The notes beneath the pieces were generated by a model. It saw only the letters and a list, made by a program, of their open reading frames with translations. It searched no databases and had not been told where the DNA came from. Below, piece by piece: positions 1-5,460 of a stretch of DNA of 11,215 nucleotides; positions within the stretch are counted from its first letter, which is position 1; every line of letters starts with the position of its first letter. This DNA is from an uncultured Bacteroides sp. (GTDB lineage: Bacteria > Bacteroidota > Bacteroidia > Bacteroidales > Bacteroidaceae). A program made the translations under genes and the position numbers. The DNA lies in assembly GCA_900544075.1 (NCBI GenBank), contig UQTJ01000064.1, forward strand, positions 1-11,215, given 5' to 3'.

Positions 1-75
1 ATAGCTGATGTATGTGGTATTCAGAAGAATCTTTCCACACATATTGCAAGACATATGATTTTTCTTACCCATTGA
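1..75 (+). pseudogene. Tyrosine recombinase (integrase) remnant, HxxR-box region
   Basis: Reading frame 1 from the left edge gives IADVCGIQKNLSTHIARH, then six unrelated residues and a TGA stop at 73-75. From memory, this matches the stretch around the HxxR catalytic box of Bacteroidetes tyrosine recombinases, which read roughly IAD-CGI-K-LT-H-ARHTFAT. The catalytic His and Arg of HIARH are present. The homology stops right after this box: the TFAT segment, the LGH box and the catalytic tyrosine are not found in any frame downstream. It is therefore a truncated, presumably inactive integrase whose N-terminal part lies outside the window. An antisense frame is also open here but looks like a shadow. 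The family assignment is by eye. Confidence 0.6.
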
Positions 76-190
76 AAACAAGAAACTTACAAATTCTGTC
101 AACTCAATAGGTAACGATTTAGTAACCAGCGAGTTTCTCCATTCTGCAATATTTTGCATTAATCAAAAGAACGCATTTCTCATGTGCAAT
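76..190. other. Non-coding stretch between integrase remnant and terminator
   Basis: No convincing gene is visible. The missing C-terminal third of the recombinase was looked for in all three plus frames and not found. A minus-strand frame opens with ATG at 157-159 and stays open to the left edge (53 codons, containing CNMCGK). Half of it is antisense to the recognisable integrase fragment, so I do not call it a gene. Confidence 0.4.
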
Positions 191-215
191 AAAAAAATCC
201 CCCAGACAGGGGATT
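191..215 (-). terminator. Rho-independent terminator of the HD/RIC operon
   Basis: On the minus strand a perfect 7-bp stem AATCCCC/GGGGATT (209-215 and 196-202) with a 6-nt loop runs straight into a T tract (A run at 191-197 on the plus strand). It lies about 40 bp past the stop codon of the HD-domain gene and in the right orientation, so it is the natural end of the leftward transcript. Confidence 0.88.
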
Positions 216-254
216 CCTTCATTTAGATCTTACTACAATATAAAAACAGTATTC

Positions 255-776
255 TCAAGCTATATCATAAAATCTGTTAGCTTTCAAATACATATCTTCT
301 AAACATTGTATTCCTGATTGTGTTCTAAATATCTTATTTCTTACATTCTCAATCATTTCAGCAGAGAATCCATCCTCGAATATATTAACAAGAAAGTCTG
401 CTTCAACAAGCAACTGATAATCTATTCCACTGATATTTGTATATGTGTGATGATGACCGACTAACCAACAAACCCGTTCTATCTGTTCACATGTATAATT
501 ACCTGTTTTTATCAAGAGTTTCTCCGCTTCTGCCGGACCTTCAAGTTCCTGATGTTTTCCATCACAAATTCCATACTTCTGTTCACATATACGTATGCCA
601 ATATCATGAACAATTGCTGCTGTTTCAAGAATAAAAAGAGTTTCTTCGTCCAATTGTTCTTGTCTTCCAAGCAATGAAGCAAAATTATATACTTTGATAA
701 AATGTTGTATTCGTTTAGCATCGCCCCGATAGTATTCTATCATAGAGGAAATTAGCTGCAAATGTGTTGTATTCAT
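255..776 (-). CDS. HD-domain metal-dependent phosphohydrolase-like protein
   Basis: This is a 173-residue soluble protein with a small single HD domain. Its motif set is a histidine at H25 in the first helix, the HD pair H57-D58 (IVHDIG), His residues at H75 and H108-H110 (GHHH), and D127 (EADFLVN). This is the H...HD...H...D pattern that binds one or two metal ions in the HD superfamily. No second domain, signal peptide or membrane segment is seen. The natural substrate cannot be told from sequence; stand-alone HD proteins of this size are mostly uncharacterised and may act on nucleotides or other phosphates. It starts 39 bp after the RIC gene on the same strand with no visible promoter between, and a strong terminator follows, so it is probably the last gene of the RIC transcript. 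The ATG at 774-776 fits the first helix; M12 is an alternative start. Confidence 0.85.
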   Translation of the reverse strand: MNTTHLQLISSMIEYYRGDAKRIQHFIKVYNFASLLGRQEQLDEETLFILETAAIVHDIGIRICEQKYGICDGKHQELEGPAEAEKLLIKTGNYTCEQIERVCWLVGHHHTYTNISGIDYQLLVEADFLVNIFEDGFSAEMIENVRNKIFRTQSGIQCLEDMYLKANRFYDIA

Positions 777-815
777 AATTTCATTCTGTAAAAATAGGAT
801 TTACGTCATAATTAA

Positions 816-1526
816 TCATCTTACCCATTCTCTCTCCAATTTCTCAAATTGAGGAAATAGAATATTATTTTCAATGAATATATGCTCAAATAAATCCTCT
901 ACAAACGTTTCCAGTTCAACCATCATCTGTTCATAATTTATACAAAGATTTTCATCCGGTACTCTAAAACCGTTTGTAATCTTTCTCAAATGCATATAGC
1001 GCATCCTTTCATTTTCATGCTCCATTGTCATTACTCTGATAGGATTTGAAATTGTTCCACAATGCATAGTCTCTATATATTCTTCATTATGTGAAGCATC
1101 GAACAATTCATACAAATATGGGAATAACACACTCTCTTCTTTCTGAAAATGCGATTCCAAGTCGTGCATTGACAACTTAACCTGATTAAACAATTCATTT
1201 AATTCAGGATATTCCATTCCATAATTGTCCTTCACATTCTCAATCATAGAAAGAAGATAAGCCCCTTTTTCCTTTGTATTCCTGTGATGATACTTTATAA
1301 TATAATCTAAAAGCAAATCTAAAGGCCATAAATAAAATGGTGTCCCCTGATGTGATATATTTTCCAAATCGTGGAGGACTTCATCTATATTAGCACTATT
1401 TTCTCCAGATAAATCTTCCAAACTCATATTTCCATTGCAATAGTCTATCCCATATCTGAAGAAAACAGACGCACTTGCAGAGTTTTCTAAGACAATATCC
1501 TTTACTTTCTTACATCTAAGTTCCAT
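816..1526 (-). CDS. ric: RIC/YtfE/ScdA-type di-iron repair protein (iron-sulfur cluster repair, hemerythrin-like)
   Basis: This 236-residue protein has the two-part layout of the RIC family (E. coli YtfE, Staphylococcus ScdA): an N-terminal ScdA_N/DUF542 segment (about 1-60, containing FRYGIDYC) and a C-terminal four-helix hemerythrin-like domain (about 65-232). Visible iron-ligand candidates are H81 (YHH), H126 and E130 (ESHFQKEE before VLFP), H170 (MEHE), and H215 and E219 (EHIFIEN before ILFP). The family repairs Fe-S or di-iron centres after NO or oxidative damage in the cytoplasm, and its YtfE/ScdA members are typically induced by NO. Two positions differ from the usual pattern. The normal CC pair of the N-terminal motif is C30-N31, and the histidines of the usual VHGD-HPEL segment are tyrosines (Y102, Y106). 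Proximity to nrf genes and a Crp/Fnr regulator fits a nitrosative-stress role. The family assignment is firm; activity of this variant is inferred. Confidence 0.9.
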   Translation of the reverse strand: MELRCKKVKDIVLENSASASVFFRYGIDYCNGNMSLEDLSGENSANIDEVLHDLENISHQGTPFYLWPLDLLLDYIIKYHHRNTKEKGAYLLSMIENVKDNYGMEYPELNELFNQVKLSMHDLESHFQKEESVLFPYLYELFDASHNEEYIETMHCGTISNPIRVMTMEHENERMRYMHLRKITNGFRVPDENLCINYEQMMVELETFVEDLFEHIFIENNILFPQFEKLEREWVR

Positions 1527-1617
1527 AAAATCAATATCTATTTTAAAATATTATGCAATAATCATTTTATATATCAAGATTTCACACTCTAGATAATTAA
1601 TAACATCAAACAATATA

Positions 1618-2490
1618 TCACCTATTATTTCTGTCTTGAGAGATATTCATTCTATATCTGAGATTTTCTTTCTGTAATTTAGTATAATTCTTGTAGAATG
1701 GAAAAACCGGCCCAAAACCTGTCCCGAAAGAAAATTTTGCTCCATAACTTATGGCCTTATGAATAAAATCTTCAGATTTATCTATTGCATCAATAATATT
1801 CCATCCTCTTGCTAAATAAGTAGCAATAGATGATGCGAACATATCACCCGTTCCATTCACATTCTTTGTTTTAATTATAGGTTTAATATATTCCCTAAAA
1901 TCACCATTTTGTGGACAATAAAAATAATCTGCAAGTTTATCTTTATATGGCACAGATTTTATTATCACAGAATTACCCCAAATAGAAAGTTCCTTCAAGT
2001 CGTCTAGAATCCCATGTATATTCAATTTTCGCCCGAGTAGAATCTCTGCCTCTCGCATATTAGGTGTAATGATAGTGGCTAGTGGCATCAGTTTCTTTTT
2101 ATAACAAAAAATAGCTTCATCTTCAAGAAGTTGATCACCCGAGGAACTAACCATAACAGGATCTACCACCAACGGTATACCAGCATAGTTTTTTATCGTC
2201 TCAGAGACTTTCAATACCAAATCTTTCGAATACAGCATTCCAGTCTTAATACAGTCAGCCCCGACATCCTCCATAAAAGACTGTATTTGAGACACTACCA
2301 TATCAACAGGTATTAAACAAACATCCTTTACATGCTCTGTATCTTCATCAACAACACATGTGATAGCCCCTGCAGCGTATCCTCCACATGCAGATATTGC
2401 CTTGACATCTGCCTGTATCCCTGCAGAGCCAAGAGGTTCACTACCTGCTATAACAAAAACCCTGTAAGGGACCTTTCCTTCCTTAATCAT
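1618..2490 (-). CDS. ThiD/pyridoxine-kinase-like ribokinase-family kinase, divergent active site
   Basis: The 290-residue protein has the ThiD/PdxK fold landmarks in order: IAGSEP (14-19), GSAGIQAD (21-28), GGYAAGAIT (36-44), KTGML (82-86), VDPVM (109-113), ITPN...EAE (141-149), IIKS (176-179) and NVNGTGD (210-216), with D216 as the expected catalytic base. Canonical ThiD phosphorylates hydroxymethylpyrimidine in thiamine synthesis; close relatives phosphorylate pyridoxine-type B6 vitamers. Three substrate-site features differ from textbook ThiD: the AQNT glutamine is E49 (DEDT), the KGGH motif is KSVP, and GTGC is GTGD. I therefore do not assign thiD. Its start codon overlaps the stop of the aminotransferase gene by 8 nt (ATGATTAA), indicating translational coupling to a PLP enzyme, which makes a B6-vitamer substrate plausible but unproven. 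The C-terminal tail after about residue 265 is polar and lacks recognisable motifs. Confidence 0.82.
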   Translation of the reverse strand: MIKEGKVPYRVFVIAGSEPLGSAGIQADVKAISACGGYAAGAITCVVDEDTEHVKDVCLIPVDMVVSQIQSFMEDVGADCIKTGMLYSKDLVLKVSETIKNYAGIPLVVDPVMVSSSGDQLLEDEAIFCYKKKLMPLATIITPNMREAEILLGRKLNIHGILDDLKELSIWGNSVIIKSVPYKDKLADYFYCPQNGDFREYIKPIIKTKNVNGTGDMFASSIATYLARGWNIIDAIDKSEDFIHKAISYGAKFSFGTGFGPVFPFYKNYTKLQKENLRYRMNISQDRNNR

Positions 2491-3631
2491 TCTTACATCC
2501 TAATTTATCCAAACAACATACTAACTTATCAATGAAATAATCAACTTCCGACTTTGTAATACATAATGGAGGCAATATTCTCAGAATATTCCTACCAGAA
2601 TATCCGGTAAAGATATGGTGATTGAACAGAAGCATCTCTCGGATCTTTGACACAGATATGGCAAACTCAACTCCTATCATTAGCCCACGTCCTCTAACAT
2701 CAGTGATTAATGGCGATTCAATAGAACGCAGTTTGTGTATGAAATAATCTCCCACATTATTTGCATTTTCTATCAGGTTTTCAGTTTTCATGACCTGTAT
2801 CACCGACAATGCAGCAGCACACCCAAGATGATTACCGCCAAATGTAGTTCCAAGCATTCCCTTACGAGGTTTGAAAACGTCACTTATCAGAACACCTGAA
2901 AATGGAAAGCCGTTGGCTATACCTTTGGCTACAGTAATGATATCCGGTTTAATGCCACTCCATTGATGAGCAAAGAACTTTCCTGTACGCCCGTAGCCAG
3001 ACTGTATTTCATCCATAATTAGAATTGCGCCATATTGTATAGTCACCTTACGCAATTCTTTAAGAAAATCATCCTCTGGAACTCTTATTCCACCAACCCC
3101 AGAAATACCTTCTATTATTACAGCACAAACATCTCCACTACGCAATACACTTTCCACCTCAGCTATATCCATTCCTGAAAAATATACATTATCATTGCAA
3201 TTAAGAGGAGCTGTGATCAAAGGATTGTCTGTTACCTCTACTGCTGCTGATGTACGACCATGAAAAGAGTTTCTGAATGCTATCACCTTTTTCTTTCCGG
3301 TATGGAACGAGGCTAGTTTAAGGGCATTCTCATTTGCCTCAGCTCCAGAATTTACAAAAAATGCACTATAATCAGAATACCCGGAGATTTCCCCCAATTC
3401 ATATGCAAGCTTCTCCTGAAGTTTATTAACTACTGAGTTAGAGTAAAACATCAGATTCTGCATCTGCTCATACATACATTTTACAAGGTACGGATGAGAA
3501 TGCCCTATTGATATTACAGCATGTCCACCATAAAAATCCAAATATGAATTACCGTTGTCATCGTAAACATAACAACCAGAACCCCTAACAATATTTATAG
3601 GGAATATAGAATAAACATCAAACAAATTCAT
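2483..3631 (-). CDS. argD: ArgD-type class III PLP aminotransferase (acetyl/succinylornithine aminotransferase-like)
   Basis: This 382-residue protein is full length for the class III ornithine-type aminotransferases. Landmarks are NSGAEANE (94-101), SFHGRTS (122-128), the cofactor-binding DEIQSGYGR (207-215), the PLP Schiff-base lysine K236 in ITVAKGI, and GTTFGGN (261-267), followed by RGRGLMIGVEF. The opening MNLFDVYSIFPINIVRGSG is the pattern of Bacteroidetes ArgD proteins, which transaminate N-succinyl- or N-acetyl-ornithine in arginine synthesis. No other arginine gene lies nearby. Instead it sits 14 bp after a PNPOx/Nim-like gene and overlaps a ThiD/PdxK-like kinase, so it may be a second copy serving another amine donor or a PLP-linked pathway. 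Substrate is uncertain; the fold and PLP chemistry are secure. Confidence 0.88.
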   Translation of the reverse strand: MNLFDVYSIFPINIVRGSGCYVYDDNGNSYLDFYGGHAVISIGHSHPYLVKCMYEQMQNLMFYSNSVVNKLQEKLAYELGEISGYSDYSAFFVNSGAEANENALKLASFHTGKKKVIAFRNSFHGRTSAAVEVTDNPLITAPLNCNDNVYFSGMDIAEVESVLRSGDVCAVIIEGISGVGGIRVPEDDFLKELRKVTIQYGAILIMDEIQSGYGRTGKFFAHQWSGIKPDIITVAKGIANGFPFSGVLISDVFKPRKGMLGTTFGGNHLGCAAALSVIQVMKTENLIENANNVGDYFIHKLRSIESPLITDVRGRGLMIGVEFAISVSKIREMLLFNHHIFTGYSGRNILRILPPLCITKSEVDYFIDKLVCCLDKLGCKND

Positions 3632-3645
3632 AATCTAATATTTTA

Positions 3646-4161
3646 CTACTCCATTCTTCCATACTTCATTTCATCGCCATTCTTATCGTATTGTTTACGC
3701 TTGCCTGTTGGAGGAGCCGACAAGGCTACTTTGACTACAGCTGTACGATGAAGGCTTCTTTTAACTGCTTCCTCAAAAGCGTCCATGTGTTTTGGCAGAA
3801 AGCGTTGGCTAATTAATCTCAATGCCAAAATCTTTTCTTCATTATCAGTAACAACCTCAGCTTTTCCAAATGCAATAGCCGAACGGTACTGAAGAGTGAA
3901 AGTTCCATCTTTAGGACCAACCGTAGGTTGGCATTTTGTAACAGCAGAAAGACATACTTCTGGATTTACTGCTATAGCATCAAGTTTATCACCTTCTGGA
4001 GCACAATGAAAATACCAAATATCATCACCATTACTGGCCAAAGATAATGGTACTCCATATGCAGTACCGTCCGGTCTTGTAAAACTAACCGTTATATATG
4101 GAGCTTTGCGCATTATTTCCAATGCCCAGTTGCTGTCCATTTCCCTACTTACTTTTCTCAT
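3646..4161 (-). CDS. Pyridoxamine 5'-phosphate oxidase-like FMN-binding protein (Nim-related family)
   Basis: The protein is 171 residues long, a split-barrel flavin-binding protein of the PNPOx-like superfamily (Pyridox_ox_2/NimA-related type). Visible features are the N-terminal MRKVSREM, the strand pair APYITVSFTRPDGTAYGVPLS (20-40), WYFHCAPEGDKLDAI (49-63) where FMN phosphate contacts are expected, YRSAIAFGKAEVV (92-104), and the C-terminal GKRKQYDKNGDEMKYG. Relatives bind FMN and reduce small substrates; some (Nim) inactivate nitroimidazoles, and many have no known substrate. It is probably not the housekeeping PdxH, which is longer. It is the first gene of the leftward set, divergent from the Crp/Fnr gene. 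Its promoter (a TAnnTTTG match at 4257-4264) carries a Crp/Fnr-like site also found upstream of nrfH, suggesting control by nitrite or NO. Function beyond flavin binding is inference. Confidence 0.85.
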   Translation of the reverse strand: MRKVSREMDSNWALEIMRKAPYITVSFTRPDGTAYGVPLSLASNGDDIWYFHCAPEGDKLDAIAVNPEVCLSAVTKCQPTVGPKDGTFTLQYRSAIAFGKAEVVTDNEEKILALRLISQRFLPKHMDAFEEAVKRSLHRTAVVKVALSAPPTGKRKQYDKNGDEMKYGRME

Positions 4162-4200
4162 AAAGTTCTAAATATGCTTAAATATTTGCCTAATATTACA

Positions 4201-4233
4201 GGTAAGAACAACCTCTGTTCTATTACCTAGGTA
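4201..4233. promoter_or_regulatory. Bulged hairpin and 10-bp palindrome in the PNPOx-gene leader
   Basis: AGAACA (4205-4210) pairs with TGTTCT (4216-4221) around a 5-nt loop. GGTA (4201-4204) pairs with TACC (4224-4227) across a 2-nt bulge. TACCTAGGTA (4224-4233) is itself a perfect palindrome. It lies downstream of the predicted minus-strand start, so it would be in the 5' leader of the PNPOx-type transcript. It could be an RNA structure or an operator. No known riboswitch class is recognised. Confidence 0.3.
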
Positions 4234-4256
4234 TAAAATATTCTATAACTATACGA

Positions 4257-4264
4257 CAAAATTA
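4257..4264 (-). promoter_or_regulatory. Bacteroidetes -7 promoter element for the PNPOx-aminotransferase-kinase operon
   Basis: On the minus strand this reads TAATTTTG, an exact match to the Bacteroidetes -7 consensus TAnnTTTG. No clear -33 TTTG is present; a Crp/Fnr-like site occupies that region, as expected of an activator-dependent promoter. The leader would be roughly 90 nt. Confidence 0.6.
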
Positions 4265-4285
4265 CCTTAGATGAAAAAAATACGA

Positions 4286-4301
4286 TGTAATAAAAATGAC
4301 A
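4286..4301. promoter_or_regulatory. Predicted Crp/Fnr-family operator, site 1 (PNPOx promoter)
   Basis: TGTAATAAAAATGACA fits the general Crp/Fnr pattern TGTnA-N6-TnACA and has the same half-sites (TGTAA and TGACA) as the site before nrfH. Its centre (4293.5) is exactly 33 bp upstream of the centre of the -7 element, about -42 from the expected start, the class II activator position. The neighbouring Crp/Fnr gene at 4570 is the likely binder. No binding evidence is available. Confidence 0.6.
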
Positions 4302-4476
4302 CCATTGATATTTATTAGAGAAAATACCTGATGAAATAATCAATCCAATACATTTTCATTCTTAACCGTATGTTTTATTCAGCGAATATTTTAAATCTAA
4401 ACTTTTGAAAAGCATATAATATACATACATGAAACTTCATCTATGAATAAAACACTATGTTCACATAATCCTCAGT

Positions 4477-4493
4477 AATCTGATAATCAGATT
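4477..4493. promoter_or_regulatory. Perfect 17-bp palindrome upstream of the Crp/Fnr-gene promoter
   Basis: AATCTGATAATCAGATT is a perfect 8-bp inverted repeat around a single central base. It is centred about 56 bp upstream of the centre of the -7 element of the regulator gene. Its odd centre and sequence do not resemble the TGTnA-N6-TnACA sites, so it may be an operator for a different regulator. The protein is unknown. Confidence 0.4.
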
Positions 4494-4513
4494 GGATATT
4501 AGTCCGGATAAAG

Positions 4514-4545
4514 TTTCATAATGTCGGCAGAAAATACTAACTTTG
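4514..4545 (+). promoter_or_regulatory. Promoter of the Crp/Fnr-family regulator gene
   Basis: TAACTTTG (4538-4545) matches the Bacteroidetes -7 consensus TAnnTTTG exactly. TTTC at 4514-4517, 20 bp upstream, is a weak -33 element. Transcription should begin near 4551, which rules out the in-frame TTG at 4543 as a start codon and supports ATG at 4570. Confidence 0.7.
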
Positions 4546-4569
4546 TACATTTTCAAAAAGAATAAGATT

Positions 4570-5259
4570 ATGGAGACAATTGAATTTAATGACTATTATA
4601 AAGATATATTATTCTCAATACCACTATTCCGTGATTTAAATACTCATATAAAAAAGAGACTCATTCAGGAACTTGATTTTAATTTATTCAAGATTCAAAA
4701 TAATGAAATAATTGCAGAACAAGGAGAAGCCTGTTCCAGGCTATATATCTTATTAAAAGGAGAATTAGAAGTCAATATTATTGATGCAAATGGCAATGAG
4801 GTTCTAATCGAAAATATTGTGGCCCCACGTGCATTTGCAACTCCTCATTTGTTTAAAGAAGACAACAGATTCCCCGCAACATTTAAAACGATTGAAGAGT
4901 CTATACTTCTGACAGCTACAAAGGATTCCACATTCCGTCTCATCAGTGAATGTCCTGATATTTTAAGAAGTTTTCTTTGTGTATCCGGAAAATGTAATAT
5001 ATGTACAACTGTACGTTTGGATGTTTTATCCAGAAAAACAATTAGAGAACGTATCCTAGTATATCTGTTTAAAAAGCAGGCTAAAGACTCTAATATCATT
5101 AAGATGCCTCATACTTTAACGCAGCTGGCTGAATATTTGAATGTTACAAGACCTGCATTATCAACTGAATTCAATAAAATGGAAAAGGAAGGATTAGTAA
5201 AAAGAATACCTAATGGTAACATAGAATTAAACTTGGCTAAAATTAAAAGGCCCATATAA
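4570..5259 (+). CDS. Crp/Fnr-family transcriptional regulator with a cysteine cluster
   Basis: From ATG 4570 the protein is 229 residues long. It has an N-terminal cyclic-nucleotide-binding-type beta-roll (about 15-120, with EQGEACSRLYILLKGELEV at 50-68), a long linker/dimerisation helix (about 128-170) and a C-terminal winged helix-turn-helix (about 182-215, LTQLAEYLNVTRPALSTEF). No cAMP-binding RxS-type motif is clear. Cysteines C128, C137, C142 and C145 crowd the start of the dimer helix, with C55 elsewhere. They are not where E. coli FNR keeps its cluster ligands, and could bind iron-sulfur, heme or act in redox sensing. In the recognition helix the positions matching CRP R180, E181 and R185 are R, P and T. 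The gene is divergent from the PNPOx operon and convergent with the nrf operon. Both of those carry a TGTAA-N6-TGACA site, so it probably activates both in response to nitrite, NO or anaerobiosis. An in-frame upstream TTG lies inside the promoter and is rejected. Confidence 0.92.
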   Translation: METIEFNDYYKDILFSIPLFRDLNTHIKKRLIQELDFNLFKIQNNEIIAEQGEACSRLYILLKGELEVNIIDANGNEVLIENIVAPRAFATPHLFKEDNRFPATFKTIEESILLTATKDSTFRLISECPDILRSFLCVSGKCNICTTVRLDVLSRKTIRERILVYLFKKQAKDSNIIKMPHTLTQLAEYLNVTRPALSTEFNKMEKEGLVKRIPNGNIELNLAKIKRPI

Positions 5260-5281
5260 TATCAAGATTAATTTCAATTAT

Positions 5282-5345
5282 AATAGAAGACCTGACAAAT
5301 AGCTCATTTACTTTTATTTCATGACTATTTGCCAGGTCTTCTATT
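5282..5345. terminator. Long bidirectional terminator hairpin between the regulator gene and nrf operon
   Basis: Arms 5282-5302 and 5325-5345 form a 21-bp stem with one internal mismatch (A5295 against C5332) and a 22-nt loop. In minus-strand RNA the mismatch becomes a U-G wobble, so the stem is fully paired. Plus-strand U-rich sequence (ATTTTC) follows. It lies 22 bp after the regulator stop codon and about 115 bp after the barrel gene stop, so it can serve both convergent transcripts. Confidence 0.8.
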
Positions 5346-5355
5346 TTCTACTTAC

Positions 5356-5377
5356 AGTAAATTATATGTAATTTACT
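5356..5377. terminator. Second hairpin, likely reinforcing nrf-operon termination
   Basis: AGTAAATTA (5356-5364) and TAATTTACT (5369-5377) form a perfect 9-bp AT-only stem with a 4-nt loop. It is met first by leftward transcripts leaving the barrel gene. The stem is weak and has no strong T tract, so it may be a pause or mRNA 3'-end structure rather than a terminator. Confidence 0.4.
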
Positions 5378-5460
5378 CAATTGAGCGTTCTGTTTAATAT
5401 ACATTTTATTATCGAAACTTGAATTCAGAATAATTACCACCAAAACTCATACAGGAATCG

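Noticed and set aside
1..159. Minus-strand frame of 53 codons open to the left edge, with a CNMCGK motif
   Set aside because: Its second half is antisense to a convincing integrase segment and no family is recognised.
787..805. Near-palindrome TGTAAA-N7-TTTACG between RIC and HD genes
   Set aside because: The spacing does not fit the TGTnA-N6-TnACA sites and no -7 element is placed to match.
1527..1617. Possible separate promoter for the RIC gene
   Set aside because: No TAnnTTTG match on the minus strand and only a lone TGTGA half-site; the gene may be read through from upstream.
4429..4519. Inverted 9-bp copies ATGAAACTT (4429-4437) and AAGTTTCAT (4511-4519)
   Set aside because: Short, 73 bp apart and in AT-rich DNA; expected by chance often enough that no function is claimed.
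4543..4569. TTG start that would add nine residues to the Crp/Fnr regulator
   Set aside because: The TTG overlaps the TAACTTTG -7 promoter element, so it would lie upstream of the transcript; ATG at 4570 is the sensible start.
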